64,000 nt of DNA from Liolophura sinensis. Lineage: Eukaryota > Mollusca > Polyplacophora > Chitonida > Chitonidae. Positions 11,085 to 22,355 of the stretch are shown piece by piece. Under the pieces are notes generated by a model. It did no database searches. It was given only the letters and a program-made list of their open reading frames with translations, and was not told the DNA's origin. The stretch lies in NCBI RefSeq assembly GCF_032854445.1, contig NC_088304.1, positions 14,831,704 to 14,895,703 of the forward strand, written 5' to 3'. Position numbers and translations under genes: made by a program. Numbering within the stretch: the stretch's first letter is position 1; each line of letters starts with the position of its first letter.

Positions 11085-12105
11085 TAACAGCAGAGTAAAA
11101 CAAATATAACAGACAACAGCATGGAGAGTGAAATCAGAGTAGAGACGACGGTTTGATAGGTAACAGGCCAGGAAAACCGGCCTATTATCGGTTTACCACA
11201 GATAGAGGTTTTTACTAACTGTTCACGAAAATGCTTAAATAGTAGCAACTTATACCGCATCTTCTCTCCAGCACCATGGCTGAAGCAGGATTAGGAAGAA
11301 CAAATGCCGACATGTTACTAATGGATGACTGAGGTAAACTGACAAGAGGCCGTATTAAGCCGGTTTCGTGTGACCATTTGCCAGCCATCCTACTGTCGTC
11401 GCTGCGCTGGTTTTGCTGTCAGTACTGTACGTCTATCCCACTGTCGTCGCTGCGCTGGTTTTGCTGTCAGTGCTGTACGTCTATCCCACTGTCGTCGCTG
11501 CGCTGGTTTTACTCTCTGTTCTGTACGTCTTTAATTATACTGTATTAAAAGTCAGTCATCACAAATTACCCAGATGCTATGAAGTCGTTCCACGAAACAA
11601 CAAGTGATGCACTTTTTCCCTATATTTCGATGTACTGAAGCATTGTGATGAATGAAGAGACAGGTATACATATATGGTACCCTCCTCAGTGAGGGTGTTA
11701 TTCTAACTGTTCATGTATATGAAGAAATAGTAGCAATTTACACGTCCCCTATCACCATGGCTTAAGCAGAATTAGGTAAAATAAAATGCAGTGATGTTAA
11801 TCACAATTTATTTTACGTCAGTGGTTTAGAATTACTTAAAATGGTGTGTCGTCATCACATTTAGCGTATAATCACATTAAAAAAGGCAAAAAGACCAGGC
11901 CTCGGGGATGTTCAATCCACCAGCACATTCCTAGCTGGTTTATGCAGGAATACAATATAATTAAAGACGTACAACACACGAAGCAAACCCAGAGCAGCGA
12001 CAACAGCGTGATATCTGGCAAATGGTCTCAGGTAACCGGTAAAATACGGCCTCTTGTCAATTTACCTCACTCACGGTTTTATTCTAACTGTTGATACATA
12101 AATAG
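11085..12105. mobile_element. cluster of foldback-MITE arms in alternating orientation
   Basis: Three arms of the family described at 57698-58175. A reverse-facing arm lies at about 11090-11290, a forward-facing arm at about 11325-11560 and another reverse-facing arm at about 11690-12100. Shared blocks include ACTGTCGTCGCTG, CAAGAGGCCGTATT, TATTCTAACTGTTCATG and CCATGGCT(T/G)AAGCAG. Confidence 0.8.
11389..11535. repeat. 48-bp tandem triplication inside a MITE arm
   Basis: CCACTGTCGTCGCTGCGCTG with downstream tgtacgtctatc occurs three times at 48-base spacing. The third copy runs into the normal arm sequence. Confidence 0.9.
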
Positions 12106-12109
12106 TATG

Positions 12110-13545
12110 CTTATTGGAAGAGATCGTTATGCATATATTTGTCTATTAGTTCAGTTATGATCATTGGTACAGATAGCTATGGTATATATTTGAATGAGGG
12201 CTCAGCTATACCCGTTGGCACAGATAGCTATGCATATATTTGTCTGTTAGTTCAGGTATGCCCATTGGCAAAGATAGCTATGCATATATTTGTCTATTAG
12301 TTTAGGTATGATCATTGTCACATACAGCTATGCATATATTTGCCTGTTAGTTTAGGTATGACGATCATACCTGATCATTGGCACATATAGCTCTACATAT
12401 ATCTGCCTGTTAGTTCAGGTATGATCATTGTCGCATATAGCTATGCATATATTTGTCTGTTAGTTTAGGTATGACGATTGTCACATATAGATCTGCATAT
12501 ATTTGTCTGTTAGTTCAGGTATGATCATTGGCACATATAGCTATGGTATATATTTGAATGAGGGCTCAGCTATACCCGTTGGCACAGATAGCTATGCATA
12601 TATTTGTCTGTTAGTTCAGGTATGCCCATTGGCAAAGATAGCTATGCATATATTTGTCTATTAGTTTAGGTATGATCATTGTCACATACAGCTATGCATA
12701 TATTTGCCTGTTAGTTTAGGTATGACGATCATACCTGATCATTGGCACATATAGCTCTACATATATCTGCCTGTTAGTTCAGGTATGATCATTGTCGCAT
12801 ATAGCTATGCATATATTTGTCTGTTAGTTTAGGTATGACGATTGTCACATATAGATCTGCATATATTTGTCTGTTAGTTCAGGTATGATCATTGGCACAT
12901 ATAGCTCTGCATATATCTGCCTGTTAGTTCAGGTATGATCTTTGTCACATACAGCTATGCATATATTTGCCTGTTAGTTCAGGCGTGATCATTGGCACAG
13001 ATAGCTATGCATATATTTGTCTGTTAGTTCAGGCGTGATCATTGGCACAGGTAGCTATGCATATATTTGTCTGTTAGTTTAGGTATGACGATTGTCACAT
13101 ATAGATCTGCATATATTTGTCTGTTAGTTTAGGTATGATCATTGGCACGGATAGCTATGCATATATTTGTCTGTTGGTTCAGTTCTGATTATTGGTACAG
13201 GCAGCTATGCATATATTTGACTTAGTTCAGGTATGATCATTGTCGCATATAGCTATGCATATATTTGTCTGTTACTCCAGTTATGTTCATTGGCACATAT
13301 AGTTATGCATGTATTTGTCTGTTAGTTCAGTTTTTTTCATTATTGGTACAGGCAGCTATACATATATTTGTCTGTTAGTTCAGGTATTATCATTGTCGCA
13401 TATAGCTATGCATGTATTTTTCAGTTAGTTCAGGTATGCCCATTGGCAAAGATATCTATGCATATAATTGACTGTTAGTTAAGTTATACCCATTGGCAAA
13501 GATAGCTATGTATATAATTGACCGTTGGTTCACTTTGGTTTGACG
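12110..13545. repeat. 50-bp satellite, about 28 copies, with a higher-order duplication
   Basis: Unit of 50 bases: ATGATCATTGGCACATATAG then ctatgcatatatttgtctgttagttcaggt. A 364-base block of variants, starting with an unusual GGTATATATTTGAATGAGGG unit at 12181, is repeated at 12545, showing segmental amplification. Copies toward 13545 are more diverged. Confidence 0.93.
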
Positions 13546-13688
13546 GGGGTATACCATCTTACAGCTACATGCAAAACATGTATATAAATTTACCTACGCC
13601 CTATTTTATTTCTTGTCTGTTATTTTAATGGAACGTGATTCTGCACTCTCCTTACTTCCCTTGTTTCCAACAGCATACTGGGACCAGC

Positions 13689-13858
13689 CTGCGTGGCCAC
13701 CGCGGCGCATTAAGCGAGGAGCCTCTCAGCAATGCGGTCGCTGAGTTCAATTCCAGCTCATGCTGGCTTCCTCTCTGTCCGTACGTGGGAAGGTCTCCAG
13801 CAGCCTGCTGTGGTATAAGCGAAATATTCTCGAGCATGGCGTAAAATACCCCATTGCT
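13689..13858 (+). mobile_element. SINE-A, internally shortened
   Basis: The head-side GCGGTCGCTGAGTTCAATTC and central block are present, but the CCCGGGCTCTGCCC part is deleted. No A-rich tail remains. Confidence 0.82.
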
Positions 13859-13892
13859 ATTATTTCATATTGGTTGACACATTCTCCAATAA

Positions 13893-14078
13893 GATCCACA
13901 CACCCACTCACACTCACGTGAAACCTCTCCCCGCCCCCTCACTCCCCCTTCCTCCCTCCCAACCACACACACACACTCACATTCACCCTCCACCCCATCC
14001 AGCCCCCTCCCTCGGTTTTAAATATAAAAAAGAGGTCAACCACACGCACCCGCTTCCCCCACACACATACATACATAC
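13893..14078. repeat. C/CA-rich low-complexity tract
   Basis: Runs of CACACA, ACTCAC and CCTCCC, ending in ACATACATACATACAC. The proline/threonine-rich frame across it is compositional. Confidence 0.85.
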
Positions 14079-14079
14079 A

Positions 14080-14815
14080 CGAACCGCTGTTCTGATACTC
14101 GTTGTGAAATAAACAAGTAAACGTACCGTAATTATTTTTGACTATTACCCTGCACTTAGTACTGACAGTTATAGTAGCCAACACATGCTCGACACGGAAC
14201 TCTACTTCCCTTGGTTAACATCTCTGAGTACTAGTGCAACTGATTTGGGCTTTCCGAAGTGTTTTGTTATTTTCACTTTCCGTTTCATTTCTAATACATT
14301 TGTTCACCTAAGGCCTAAATGCGGCTATATCTACGCATAGCACTGATTCAACCAGTGACCGGACTATGCGTTCACGATACAGCGCGTATCGAAAGCAGGA
14401 TAAAACCCACCGCTTCACGGAACAGCCTAGTATTTATTTTTAGCTCCTATGAGCAGGTCTATACCAGGTCGGCGTTGACTTGTTGTAGGGGGACGTTCTT
14501 GTTACTGATAGTGGGGAATAATTTTGAAATGCACATGAGTCACAACCTTTAACCGCAAATCGGTCGCTCCTACCTTTACGTCACTGAAGTGGTTCATTCT
14601 GGTTTGTATGTCTAGCCATACTATGCAAATATGCACAAGTGAAACCAATAATTTCTCTCATTTGTAGGTAACTTTTATATTAACAGTTGTGTCCTTTCTC
14701 CCAAATATTGATATGTACATCCCTAACGATAATCGTATGTTTAATTCATTTCTTTTAAGATTACTTTCCAGCTCTTCGCTGTGTTATTTGAACATTGGGT
14801 AGGGGTCTTAACATT
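14080..14815. other. no gene recognised
   Basis: Short overlapping frames without exon signals; nothing supported. Confidence 0.4.
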
Positions 14816-14817
14816 AT

Positions 14818-14976
14818 CCACTCTCCGGTCGTACGTGGGAAGGTCTTGACAGGGTCTTGGTCGTGGGTCCCCCCGGGCTATGCCCGGTTTCCTCCCACCA
14901 TAATGCTGGCCGCTGCGTGTAAGTGAAATATTCTTGAGTACGGCGTAAAACACCAATCAAATAAATAAATAAATAA
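14818..14976 (+). mobile_element. SINE-A, 5'-truncated
   Basis: Begins in the central domain (CTCTCCGGTCGTACGTGGGA) and runs through the 3' block to an AAATAAATAAATAAATAA tail, as expected from incomplete reverse transcription. Confidence 0.92.
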
Positions 14977-14979
14977 CAT

Positions 14980-15598
14980 TATCCAGGCAATTCTGTACGA
15001 GGGACTGTAAAAGCGGTCACTGAAAATTCTTGCTCTGTTCTACAGCGTGGATTGTTATAACGTGTCCAAAACTAGCCTTGAACTAAATTACAAAGGCAGG
15101 CAAAGACATTAATATCCGGCATATTCATCATCTGTATTATGCAATAAATAATGTTGATAAATGGCAGATAATTATGATGTATTATTGTTATGTCCGCTTC
15201 CTTTTTTTTTTATGTAGCTCTCTCCGACTTCATCCTTTATTAAATCTGACCGCATAATACAAAATCATAATTATTATGAGTAGAGATAACATAAAACAGA
15301 GGAAAAATAAAATCCATAAATGAATCAGTACATTCTTTTCAATCAGTTGAAACCGATTACCGATTCCATTATGTTATATAACGAAAGGAAGCAAATATTA
15401 CACTATAAGCAATGCGTATTGTACTAATTAAGTATCTCTGCCTATCATTTCCGAAACCTGATTAACATACTTGTATATCCATTATTTATCCATTTTGTGT
15501 AAGTTTAATCTTATTTCTGTCGAACCGTATCGGTTTTAGGCACCTGTTTGCTTTCCCTCGTCTCTCGAGTTTAAAAGTCTGTTGTACGACTGTTATTC
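14980..15598. other. no gene recognised
   Basis: AT-rich sequence with no exon or repeat unit seen. Confidence 0.4.
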
Positions 15599-15599
15599 T

Positions 15600-15760
15600 T
15601 TATTTATGTATTTATTGGGTGATTAGTGTTTTACGCCATACTAAAGAATATTTCACTCATACGACGGTGACCAGCGTTATTGTGGGAGAATACCGCGAAG
15701 AGTCTGAAGGAAACCCACGATCTTCGGCAGATTAGTGACAGACCTTCCCACGTAGGGACA
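15600..15760 (-). mobile_element. SINE-A, 5'-truncated
   Basis: Tail TTTATGTATTTATTGGGTGA, then the 3' and central blocks, ending near CTTCCCACGTAGGG; the tRNA-like head is absent. Confidence 0.85.
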
Positions 15761-16024
15761 ACTAGTATAAGGCATAGCTACTCATATCAACATTTGTGTA
15801 CTTTGAGAGTTAACACTGGCTCAGTTTTGAAAAGTGAAATTTAATATGGTTGGGATAACAGCAGGAAGGTAATCACCATTGAACGGAAATAGCTTAACTA
15901 AATATACGTAAAGCGACCCTTTAATTTGAGCGTGTGAAACACGTCCCTCTACACACAACGATGACAATAAATTTAATTGGTGCTTACTCAGAAATACTTC
16001 CTTATTTAACTGCCACAACAGCGG

Positions 16025-16169
16025 TGGTAGGACACCCACGACCATCCGCTGGAACGGCCGTAGAGAAAGGCAGCATGAGCTGGATTTTCAACTTACGGCA
16101 ACCATATTGTTGAGAAACTTCTGAGACACTGTGCCGCGCTAGCAAGCTAACCCCTCGGCCATAGAGCCC
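16025..16169 (-). mobile_element. SINE-A, head-side half
   Basis: Starts at ACCCACGACCATCCGC and includes the tRNA-like end GCTAGCAAGCTAACCCCTCG. It may be the head part of the element at 15600-15760 split by about 260 bases of other DNA, since orientation and order agree. Confidence 0.8.
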
Positions 16170-17375
16170 GAAACCCTACCCACCATATATATATATATAT
16201 AAGAGTTTGCTAAATGACAACGAAATACATGTATTTATACAACATCACAGCGTGTTTGCGAGACTGCTCGGTAACTTAAATTTCTATTAGCTTAAATTCC
16301 TTCGCGGTTTTAAATATAAAAAAGAGGTTAACTCTGAATAAAACATTGATCATCTGAAAGGCCATTTCGTGCAGATTCCAAACGTCGTTTTCGTGATTCG
16401 AAACAAAGAATTAAGCGAATATTAAGTCAATATTTGTCAGAACATTACAGGCTTTTTTTTATTTAATAAGCTCAACAAACAGATTTGTTTGTCGCCAAAC
16501 AAACGCTGTTACTGTTCCACATTAAATATCGATATGGACAATAATTATACGAAAAGTACTAAATTTTCATGCAGAAAGTACATAGACGTTTAGCAATTAA
16601 ATACAATCGATGACATTCAAGTTTAAAACTTCGACCTTTACTTACATTTTACTCATTGTAGAAAACGAATGGTTTAAAAAGCCAGGAAAACCATGTTCAG
16701 AATCAGCACGAAATCCTCATTTAGATGATGGATACTTTATTTAAAGGTGGCATGTTCTATTAAGAATATCTTTGAATGCAGCCTACACAGCTGGTTTATT
16801 TAATTACATTGGGATACGTGTCAAAGATACTCAGCTAAGATTGTATTTCCCTTTTTTTGACTGCGCTTTTATACGAAGGAACCGAGCGCTGGTTGGATAA
16901 TACTGCAACACAGACATTATAGGATACATGTTGAAGTCGACAAATTTATCACATAAATAGGAAAACCTATGCGCTCGTGCAACGTATAATCTTGTTCGCA
17001 AGAGTTATGTCCCTTGTATAAACTAATACGCGCATATCTCTCATACGGGTGCGCCGATATTTAAATAAATAAGGAAGACAGCGGGAAAGGCACGTCGTGT
17101 CAACACTCTCTGAAATCTAAGAATTCGGGCATTTTTCAGGAAATGCACTGCTGCTAACTTATGGCCAGTCTTTGGCATACATGCACAAAAACGAGATCCT
17201 GCTCTGAGGGATTTTACCATAGGAACTATGGGCATGGGCTATAATGAAACATCAGCTAACATATGGCTGCGGATTTGGCTCTGGCAAATAACATGATGCC
17301 CTGAAGTAAGATAATTGTGTTGTTATTACTGGCTGCATAGTACGCCGTATGTTATAGCCATATGGCAACAGCATT
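16170..17375. other. no gene recognised
   Basis: A short (AT)n run at 16184-16202; otherwise AT-rich. The minus-strand frame at 17041-17235 has no splice or homology support. Confidence 0.4.
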
Positions 17376-17377
17376 AT

Positions 17378-17542
17378 TCTTCCTCTCCGGCCGACCGTGG
17401 GAAGGCCTGGCAACAAAACTGCGGATGGTCGTGGTTTCCCCGGGACTCTACCCGGTTTTCTCCCACCATACTGCTGGGTGCCATGGCCAAAGTGAAATAT
17501 TCTTGAGTACGGCGTAAAACACCAGTCAAATAAATAAATTAA
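17378..17542 (+). mobile_element. SINE-A, 5'-truncated
   Basis: Central domain from CTTCCTCTCCGGCCGACCGT to CAAATAAATAAATTAAC. Confidence 0.9.
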
Positions 17543-17544
17543 CA

Positions 17545-18108
17545 AACAGTACAAAGTGTTTATTACATACTCTACGGCATGTGTTCGTAATTCTGCGAAT
17601 CTGTTGGTCGAAATGGGTGTCGTATTTCAGAAAAAAAGATGACGTATACACTTGGTAGATCTACCAACTGTATTATACACTTATGCTAGAAAAGCCCAAA
17701 TAGCCACAAAATAACGTCATCAAATAGGTCTCATCAACAACGTTATTTTTCGTTCAGTTCTCGGAGAAAGGAGCTGGGTAAGGTCAGAAAGAATGACGGT
17801 TCACTTTACTCACAACAGTTTTTTTTCCTTAAAAAGTAGATGATGTTCCATATTAGTCCAAAGATTTATTGTGATTTTTGCTAACTTTCCATTCGCCCGA
17901 TACATGGATTTGTGAACACGATACAAAAAAGGTCATATCAGGAGTTGTCTTATCTGGGACGTTCAATGTTTGTGCGATTTTTACACCTGGGCCCTTCACA
18001 GCATTTTGATCTACTTGCTGACGTTAGTATAGATCGTTGGTTAGAATATATTCTTTGCTTTCTGCCTTGATCTTTGCCACGGATTGGTTTCTATCAGAAA
18101 TTCTCAGT
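17545..18108. other. 5' flank of the cysteine-rich gene
   Basis: AT-rich; would hold the promoter of the secreted-peptide gene starting at 18109. No TATA or immune-type element could be assigned with confidence. Confidence 0.35.
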
Positions 18109-19997
18109 ATGCTAAGACTCGTCGTGCTAGCCCTCTTTGTTGTAGGCCTGAGCTTTGGGGATGGTAAGACCGCTGGAGTATCTCTCTTGTTTTAACATTT
18201 CCATTTGACCTTTTACTGACTTCGAAATCAGTGTGTTTTGTTCGTGTTAGTTTTAATTTATTTATTCATTTGATTGTTGTTTTACGCCGTACTCAAGAAT
18301 ATTTCACTTATCCGATGACGGCCAGCATTATGGTGGGAGGAAACCATGCAGAGCCCAGGGGAAACCGACGACCACCGGCAGGAAAGCGCCATGCCTACCC
18401 ACGTACGGCCGGAGAGGAAGCCAGCATGAACTGGACTCATATGGAGCGCATTAATGGGAGGTTCCTGGTTCATTGCGCCGTGCTGGCGTGCTACCCTGCT
18501 CGGCCACGGAGGCTCCCGTTAGCCTTTTAAAGATTGCAATATTTGAAATTATTGACATTTTTCAGTATGTTCTGTTCTCTTGTCAATGTCAACCTTTTAA
18601 AGCCTTAAATGTGTCAAATTAAATTTTGGCTTTGTTTATAGAACTACTATTGTCATTATTAGACTTCTGAGCCCTGGAATATGTCAGTTTCTTGAGGCAC
18701 TGTTATTTTGTCAGTGTTAGCCTTTTAAGCCCTAAATGACACAATATACCGAGCAAAACGAACACCACCTTTGGCAACAACTACAATAACGCAGTCCTCC
18801 AACAGAGTTGTTCGTCACAGCTAAAAATACATATATAATTCCAGATTTGATTATATTTTAACACTACACTGTGAATTTTGATATGCAGATTTAAAATCTT
18901 GCCTTGACACCACGGAGTGTGCTGGGGAGAGCTGCAAAGGCTTTGAGCGATGTCTTTGGAACAAATGTCTCTGTATCACCGCAGAAGAGAAGAGGGCGGA
19001 TACCCGGCCGTGTAAGTCAACAGGGGACATAACCCAACTAAAACGTCTCTGTGACGGCTGATAAAGTTCACAGTATGCCTCAAGTAAAACCTAGGGTGAT
19101 ACACAAAGAGGCGAAGTTGCATCGCGACTTCGCCCTTTCACATCGCGACTTCGGATTATCATTTCTTCGCCTTCTCGCCTCGCATCATCATATGTGTCGA
19201 TCCAAGCGCTGTTTTATTTTTGCAGCTTGAAACCTTGTTTATAGGTGGTAAATGTCCTCCATTGTACAAAAATTAAATTACATGTACCAATTATCTCGAG
19301 CCCCTGCGCATCTGTTTGTTTGTCTGGGGACTGTTTTTTTTTTTTTCTTTTTTTTACGTTTGCTGCTCTCCTTCAAAATATTTCACTTATTTTCAAAGCA
19401 AACAGTTTCAGTGGATGGGAAAACTAAGCAGTGTACCCGGGATATAGAACTATCGGTTATTTTGTTGAACTGCACTGATTTCAAAGTGTTGGGGAAAGAG
19501 TTTCCATCTCGGTCATCTGACGGTTTAGCCTATACCCTCTAATAGGCGTTAATTAATCTTGTCACTTGGGTTCAGTGATTTTAAACATCAGTTTTAGACA
19601 TCACGCTTTTTCGATTTACCACAGCGCACGATTTGGATACAATTTTAATTCATTCCTTTGTTTCCTTGCGGCCTTCCTATTGAAAGAGACTTCTTCTTTT
19701 TGCATGAATCCGTCTTAATTTCGTACTTCATATACATGCACTTTCTTAGTTCTTTGGTAGTTTGTGTTGTGTTTGGAGAAATGGACTTCCCATTATTGGC
19801 TTGAAAAGTCAATTTTGCTTGCCCGGTGATGTACGAATAGAATTTTGACGCATAGATTTTGTATTTAATCTACAGCTCGACTAGAGGGTCCGTGCGAAAG
19901 CGACCAGCAATGCCAGCTCGCCTGTGGGATAAGAGGGTTTTCAAACGGACGGTGCATACTGTCAGGCTGTAGCTGCTTTACGATCGTGACAGAGTAG
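18109..19997 (+). CDS. secreted two-module cysteine-rich peptide, defensin-like (CS-alpha-beta)
   Basis: Complete gene of three exons: 18109-18163, 18889-19011 and 19876-19997, joined in phase to 99 residues. Residues 1-17 form a signal peptide (MLRLVVLALFVVGLSFG). Module 1 (exon 2) has Cys 23, 29, 34, 40, 45, 47 (spacing 5-4-5-4-1). Module 2 (exon 3) has Cys 66, 72, 76, 86, 91, 93 (5-3-9-4-1). CxxxC followed by CxC in module 2 is the hallmark of the CS-alpha-beta fold of invertebrate defensins, which usually act on microbial membranes; some venom peptides share the fold. Module 1 breaks the CxxxC rule. A Lys-Arg pair at 53-54 could be a cleavage site releasing two peptides. Introns are GT-AG (GTAAGA, GTAAGT). 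A SINE sits in intron 1. A damaged duplicate lies downstream. Secretion and cysteine pattern are seen; antimicrobial function is inferred. Confidence 0.85.
18255..18517 (-). mobile_element. SINE-A, full length, in intron 1 of the cysteine-rich gene
   Basis: Tail at 18255, conserved blocks throughout, head ending GGCCACGGAGGCTCCC. Flanks GTTAGTTTTAA and GTTAGCCTTTTAA look like a decayed target-site duplication. Confidence 0.92.
19108..19172. other. CpG-rich hairpin in intron 2
   Basis: GGCGAAGT and ACTTCGCC form an 8-base stem around TGCATCGCG, and CATCGCGACTTCG is repeated just downstream. The role is unknown. Confidence 0.6.
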
Positions 19998-20335
19998 CCT
20001 CCCTTCTATTACTGGTTAACTGCGAAATGGGCGAATCAATTTAAATTGTTGATGTATAGCACATGGACTGGTAGTTCTGGCAGCTCAGATTATTTTCAAT
20101 GACAGCTGACATCAGTCTTTTTACTATCAATATACAGCCTAAGAGCCAATGTTCCTCTCTTCAGTCTTTTGTTCCGTTTTGTTTTCATACTGGACGTGCG
20201 TTAAACGATATCGGTACATAAAATTATTTTAAGATTATGGTTACTTGGCGAATGAAAAAGTTACGCAAATAATGTTGTAAATATATTACAATTTACAAAT
20301 GTGTTTAAGCATATTTTCCACCAAGGATCAGGTTA
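19998..20335. other. 3' flank of the cysteine-rich gene
   Basis: Contains the 3' segment near 20130-20190 (TATACAGCC...CAATGTTCCTC) that reappears after the broken copy near 23225-23290, so the duplication includes 3' sequence. No canonical AATAAA close to the stop. Confidence 0.55.
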
Positions 20336-20590
20336 ATTGTTGTGGTACATGCTGGAGTAAACCACCGACCATTGGCAAGTCACAGCATGATGAACTTGCC
20401 CACGTGCGATGTACAGATACGCACATCATACTCGTAAAAGCGGTGTTTATCAGCAAATGTTAACTTTGTGTCAAAAAGCTCATGCACAATGAGAGCCACG
20501 GAATCCGGGAATTCCCTGTTTAAGACTGGATTTGAACCCGCGCAGGAGACTACATGTGCAATCCAAAGCTTTTCATGTGCCCACACATTC
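20336..20590. mobile_element. SINE-D copy
   Basis: Shares AAACCACCGACCATTGGCAAG, CCCACGTGCGATGTACAGAT and ATCATACTCGT with the copy at 25900. A B-box-like TGGATTTGAACCCGCGC near 20527-20543 suggests a tRNA-related head. Confidence 0.7.
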
Positions 20591-21008
20591 TGTACCAGGA
20601 AGCATCAGTGAGTGCATGGGCAGCCATGTTGGAGCAATCGAGGGGAAAAGAATTCCATGTTCTTTGATTGGTCAATATTTGCCCAAAAATTGGAAATCAA
20701 TACAGGGTGAGGCAAAGGCTCGTGTTTATTTAATTACCTTTTTTTGGAACGTGCATCAACATTTGCAATTTTTTAGTCACCATTTTGTGACTAAATCTGA
20801 GTTCTTATTTTAAACCTTCCCAAGTGGCTGAGGTGTACCTCAGGGACATGGTCACTTTATTATTCCAAAACTCCAGAGGTACATCATTCATTTTTTTTAA
20901 CTTTTAACCTTTATAAGATGTTTCTTTCTGAGGTATCGATCTTATCTTATCTCATATTCAAAAATTGTTCTAAGTTCCTACGGTATATATGTGTAAAGTT
21001 TTCTTCTC

Positions 21009-21013
<5 letters not shown>

Positions 21014-21100
<87 letters not shown>
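21014..21100. repeat. (AT)n dinucleotide tract
   Basis: About 85 bases of AT repeat immediately before the broken exon-2 copy. Confidence 0.98.
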
Positions 21101-21101
<1 letters not shown>

Positions 21102-21500
21102 TTACAGATTGTTTTCCCCATTACAATGCGAATTTTGATTTGAAGGTGGGGGGAGCTGCAAAGGCTTTGAGCAATGCCTTTGGCCCAAATGTCTCTGTAC
21201 CACTGTAAAGAAGACGGCGAATATCCGGCCGAGTAGGTCAACAGGGGACATAACCCGCCTAGATCAAGTTGGTTCCATACTCCTTACAGGGCATGCTTCG
21301 CTCTCTACCTTTCCCTTTACAACACTAGTAGATCTGGTGCGGAAATATTGTATGACGCCAAGGTCATTGGGGTCACGGTGATGAGGCAGGAAGTGACGTC
21401 AGAAAACACAAACTTGTAATTGTCTGTAATTGTGTTTGTAAAGATTGCGTGTATAGAATTATAATTAGTAGGCCTGCACAACTCGAAATCTATTCCACTA

Positions 21501-22355
21501 GGGCCTGGATTTATCAAATGTCTTAAGACCTACAGCAAGTGAAAAATTCTAACACAGCTACAATTAAAATGTTTAACTCTAGGAAGTTTAATACACTGAT
21601 TCTTTACTGCAGAACAATTTACTAAGCAGAATTTGAGTTATTTCCTATTATGAGAGAAGAAGAAGCAGTTTTCTTGGACATCGAGAGAGCTTTTGATACA
21701 CTGTGGAAACACGGCCTGTTGATGAAGATGAGGGACCTTGGTACTGGTGGTAACTTATTTGGTTGGTTTAAAAGTTTTGTGACTGGCCGGCTAATTCAGG
21801 TACGTATTGGCAAAACCTATTCCCATCCTGTTTTTTGTTGAAAACGGGGTGCCCCAGGGAAGCCTAATATCGCCGACTCTCTTCAACATCAAACGAATTC
21901 TTATTTAAACAGATTTCATTTGCATGATACGGGTGTTTGTGATCATTGCCAGGTTGAACAACTGATCATATGTTGTTCCGATGCCCACAATATACTCTCC
22001 AGAGACTTTCGCTATTATGCTTAACTACTCTGTGCTGGCATTACAGACCCCCACCCACACAATGTTTTAAGGCCTGCCAAGAGGTCTGGTAGAGTCTTCA
22101 AAGCTACAGTAAGGTTCCTGCTTCCATGTGCTAGGAGAAAAGTTAGAGTATAGTTCATTCTCATCTCTATGTTATCATGCATTAATGTGAACACTACTTG
22201 GTTTCAGCACTGATCGTGACGGGCTTCATTCATTAGAATGGAAACGCCATTAAACAAACTACCACCACCACCACTACCATTTCCTATTATGAGTTCGGGT
22301 TTTTAAGTATTTGCAATTTTTGTCTTAGGTCTTATGCAACTTGATAAATACGGGT
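21501..22355. mobile_element. MITE-G with inverted termini, split by a LINE
   Basis: Ends read GGCCTGGATTTATCAAATG and, inverted, CCCGTATTTATCAAGTTGC, followed by matching TAAGACCTA on both sides. Removing the LINE insert leaves an element of about 230 bases. Related copies are at 39738-39990 and 55680-55955. Confidence 0.75.
21655..22278 (+). mobile_element. non-LTR retrotransposon fragment (LINE, Jockey/I-like), dead
   Basis: Flanked by an exact 15-base target-site duplication ATTTCCTATTATGAG (21640-21654, 22279-22293). The first part encodes a reverse-transcriptase palm segment with FLDIERAFD and, after a one-base frame break in a T-run near 21831, NGVPQGSLISP. The element then jumps to a 3' coding end (about 21899-22153) with an HC...C type motif, so the catalytic F/YADD region is deleted. 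It ends in an ACC-repeat tail at 22258-22276. 5' truncation plus internal deletion leave no functional protein. Confidence 0.85.
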
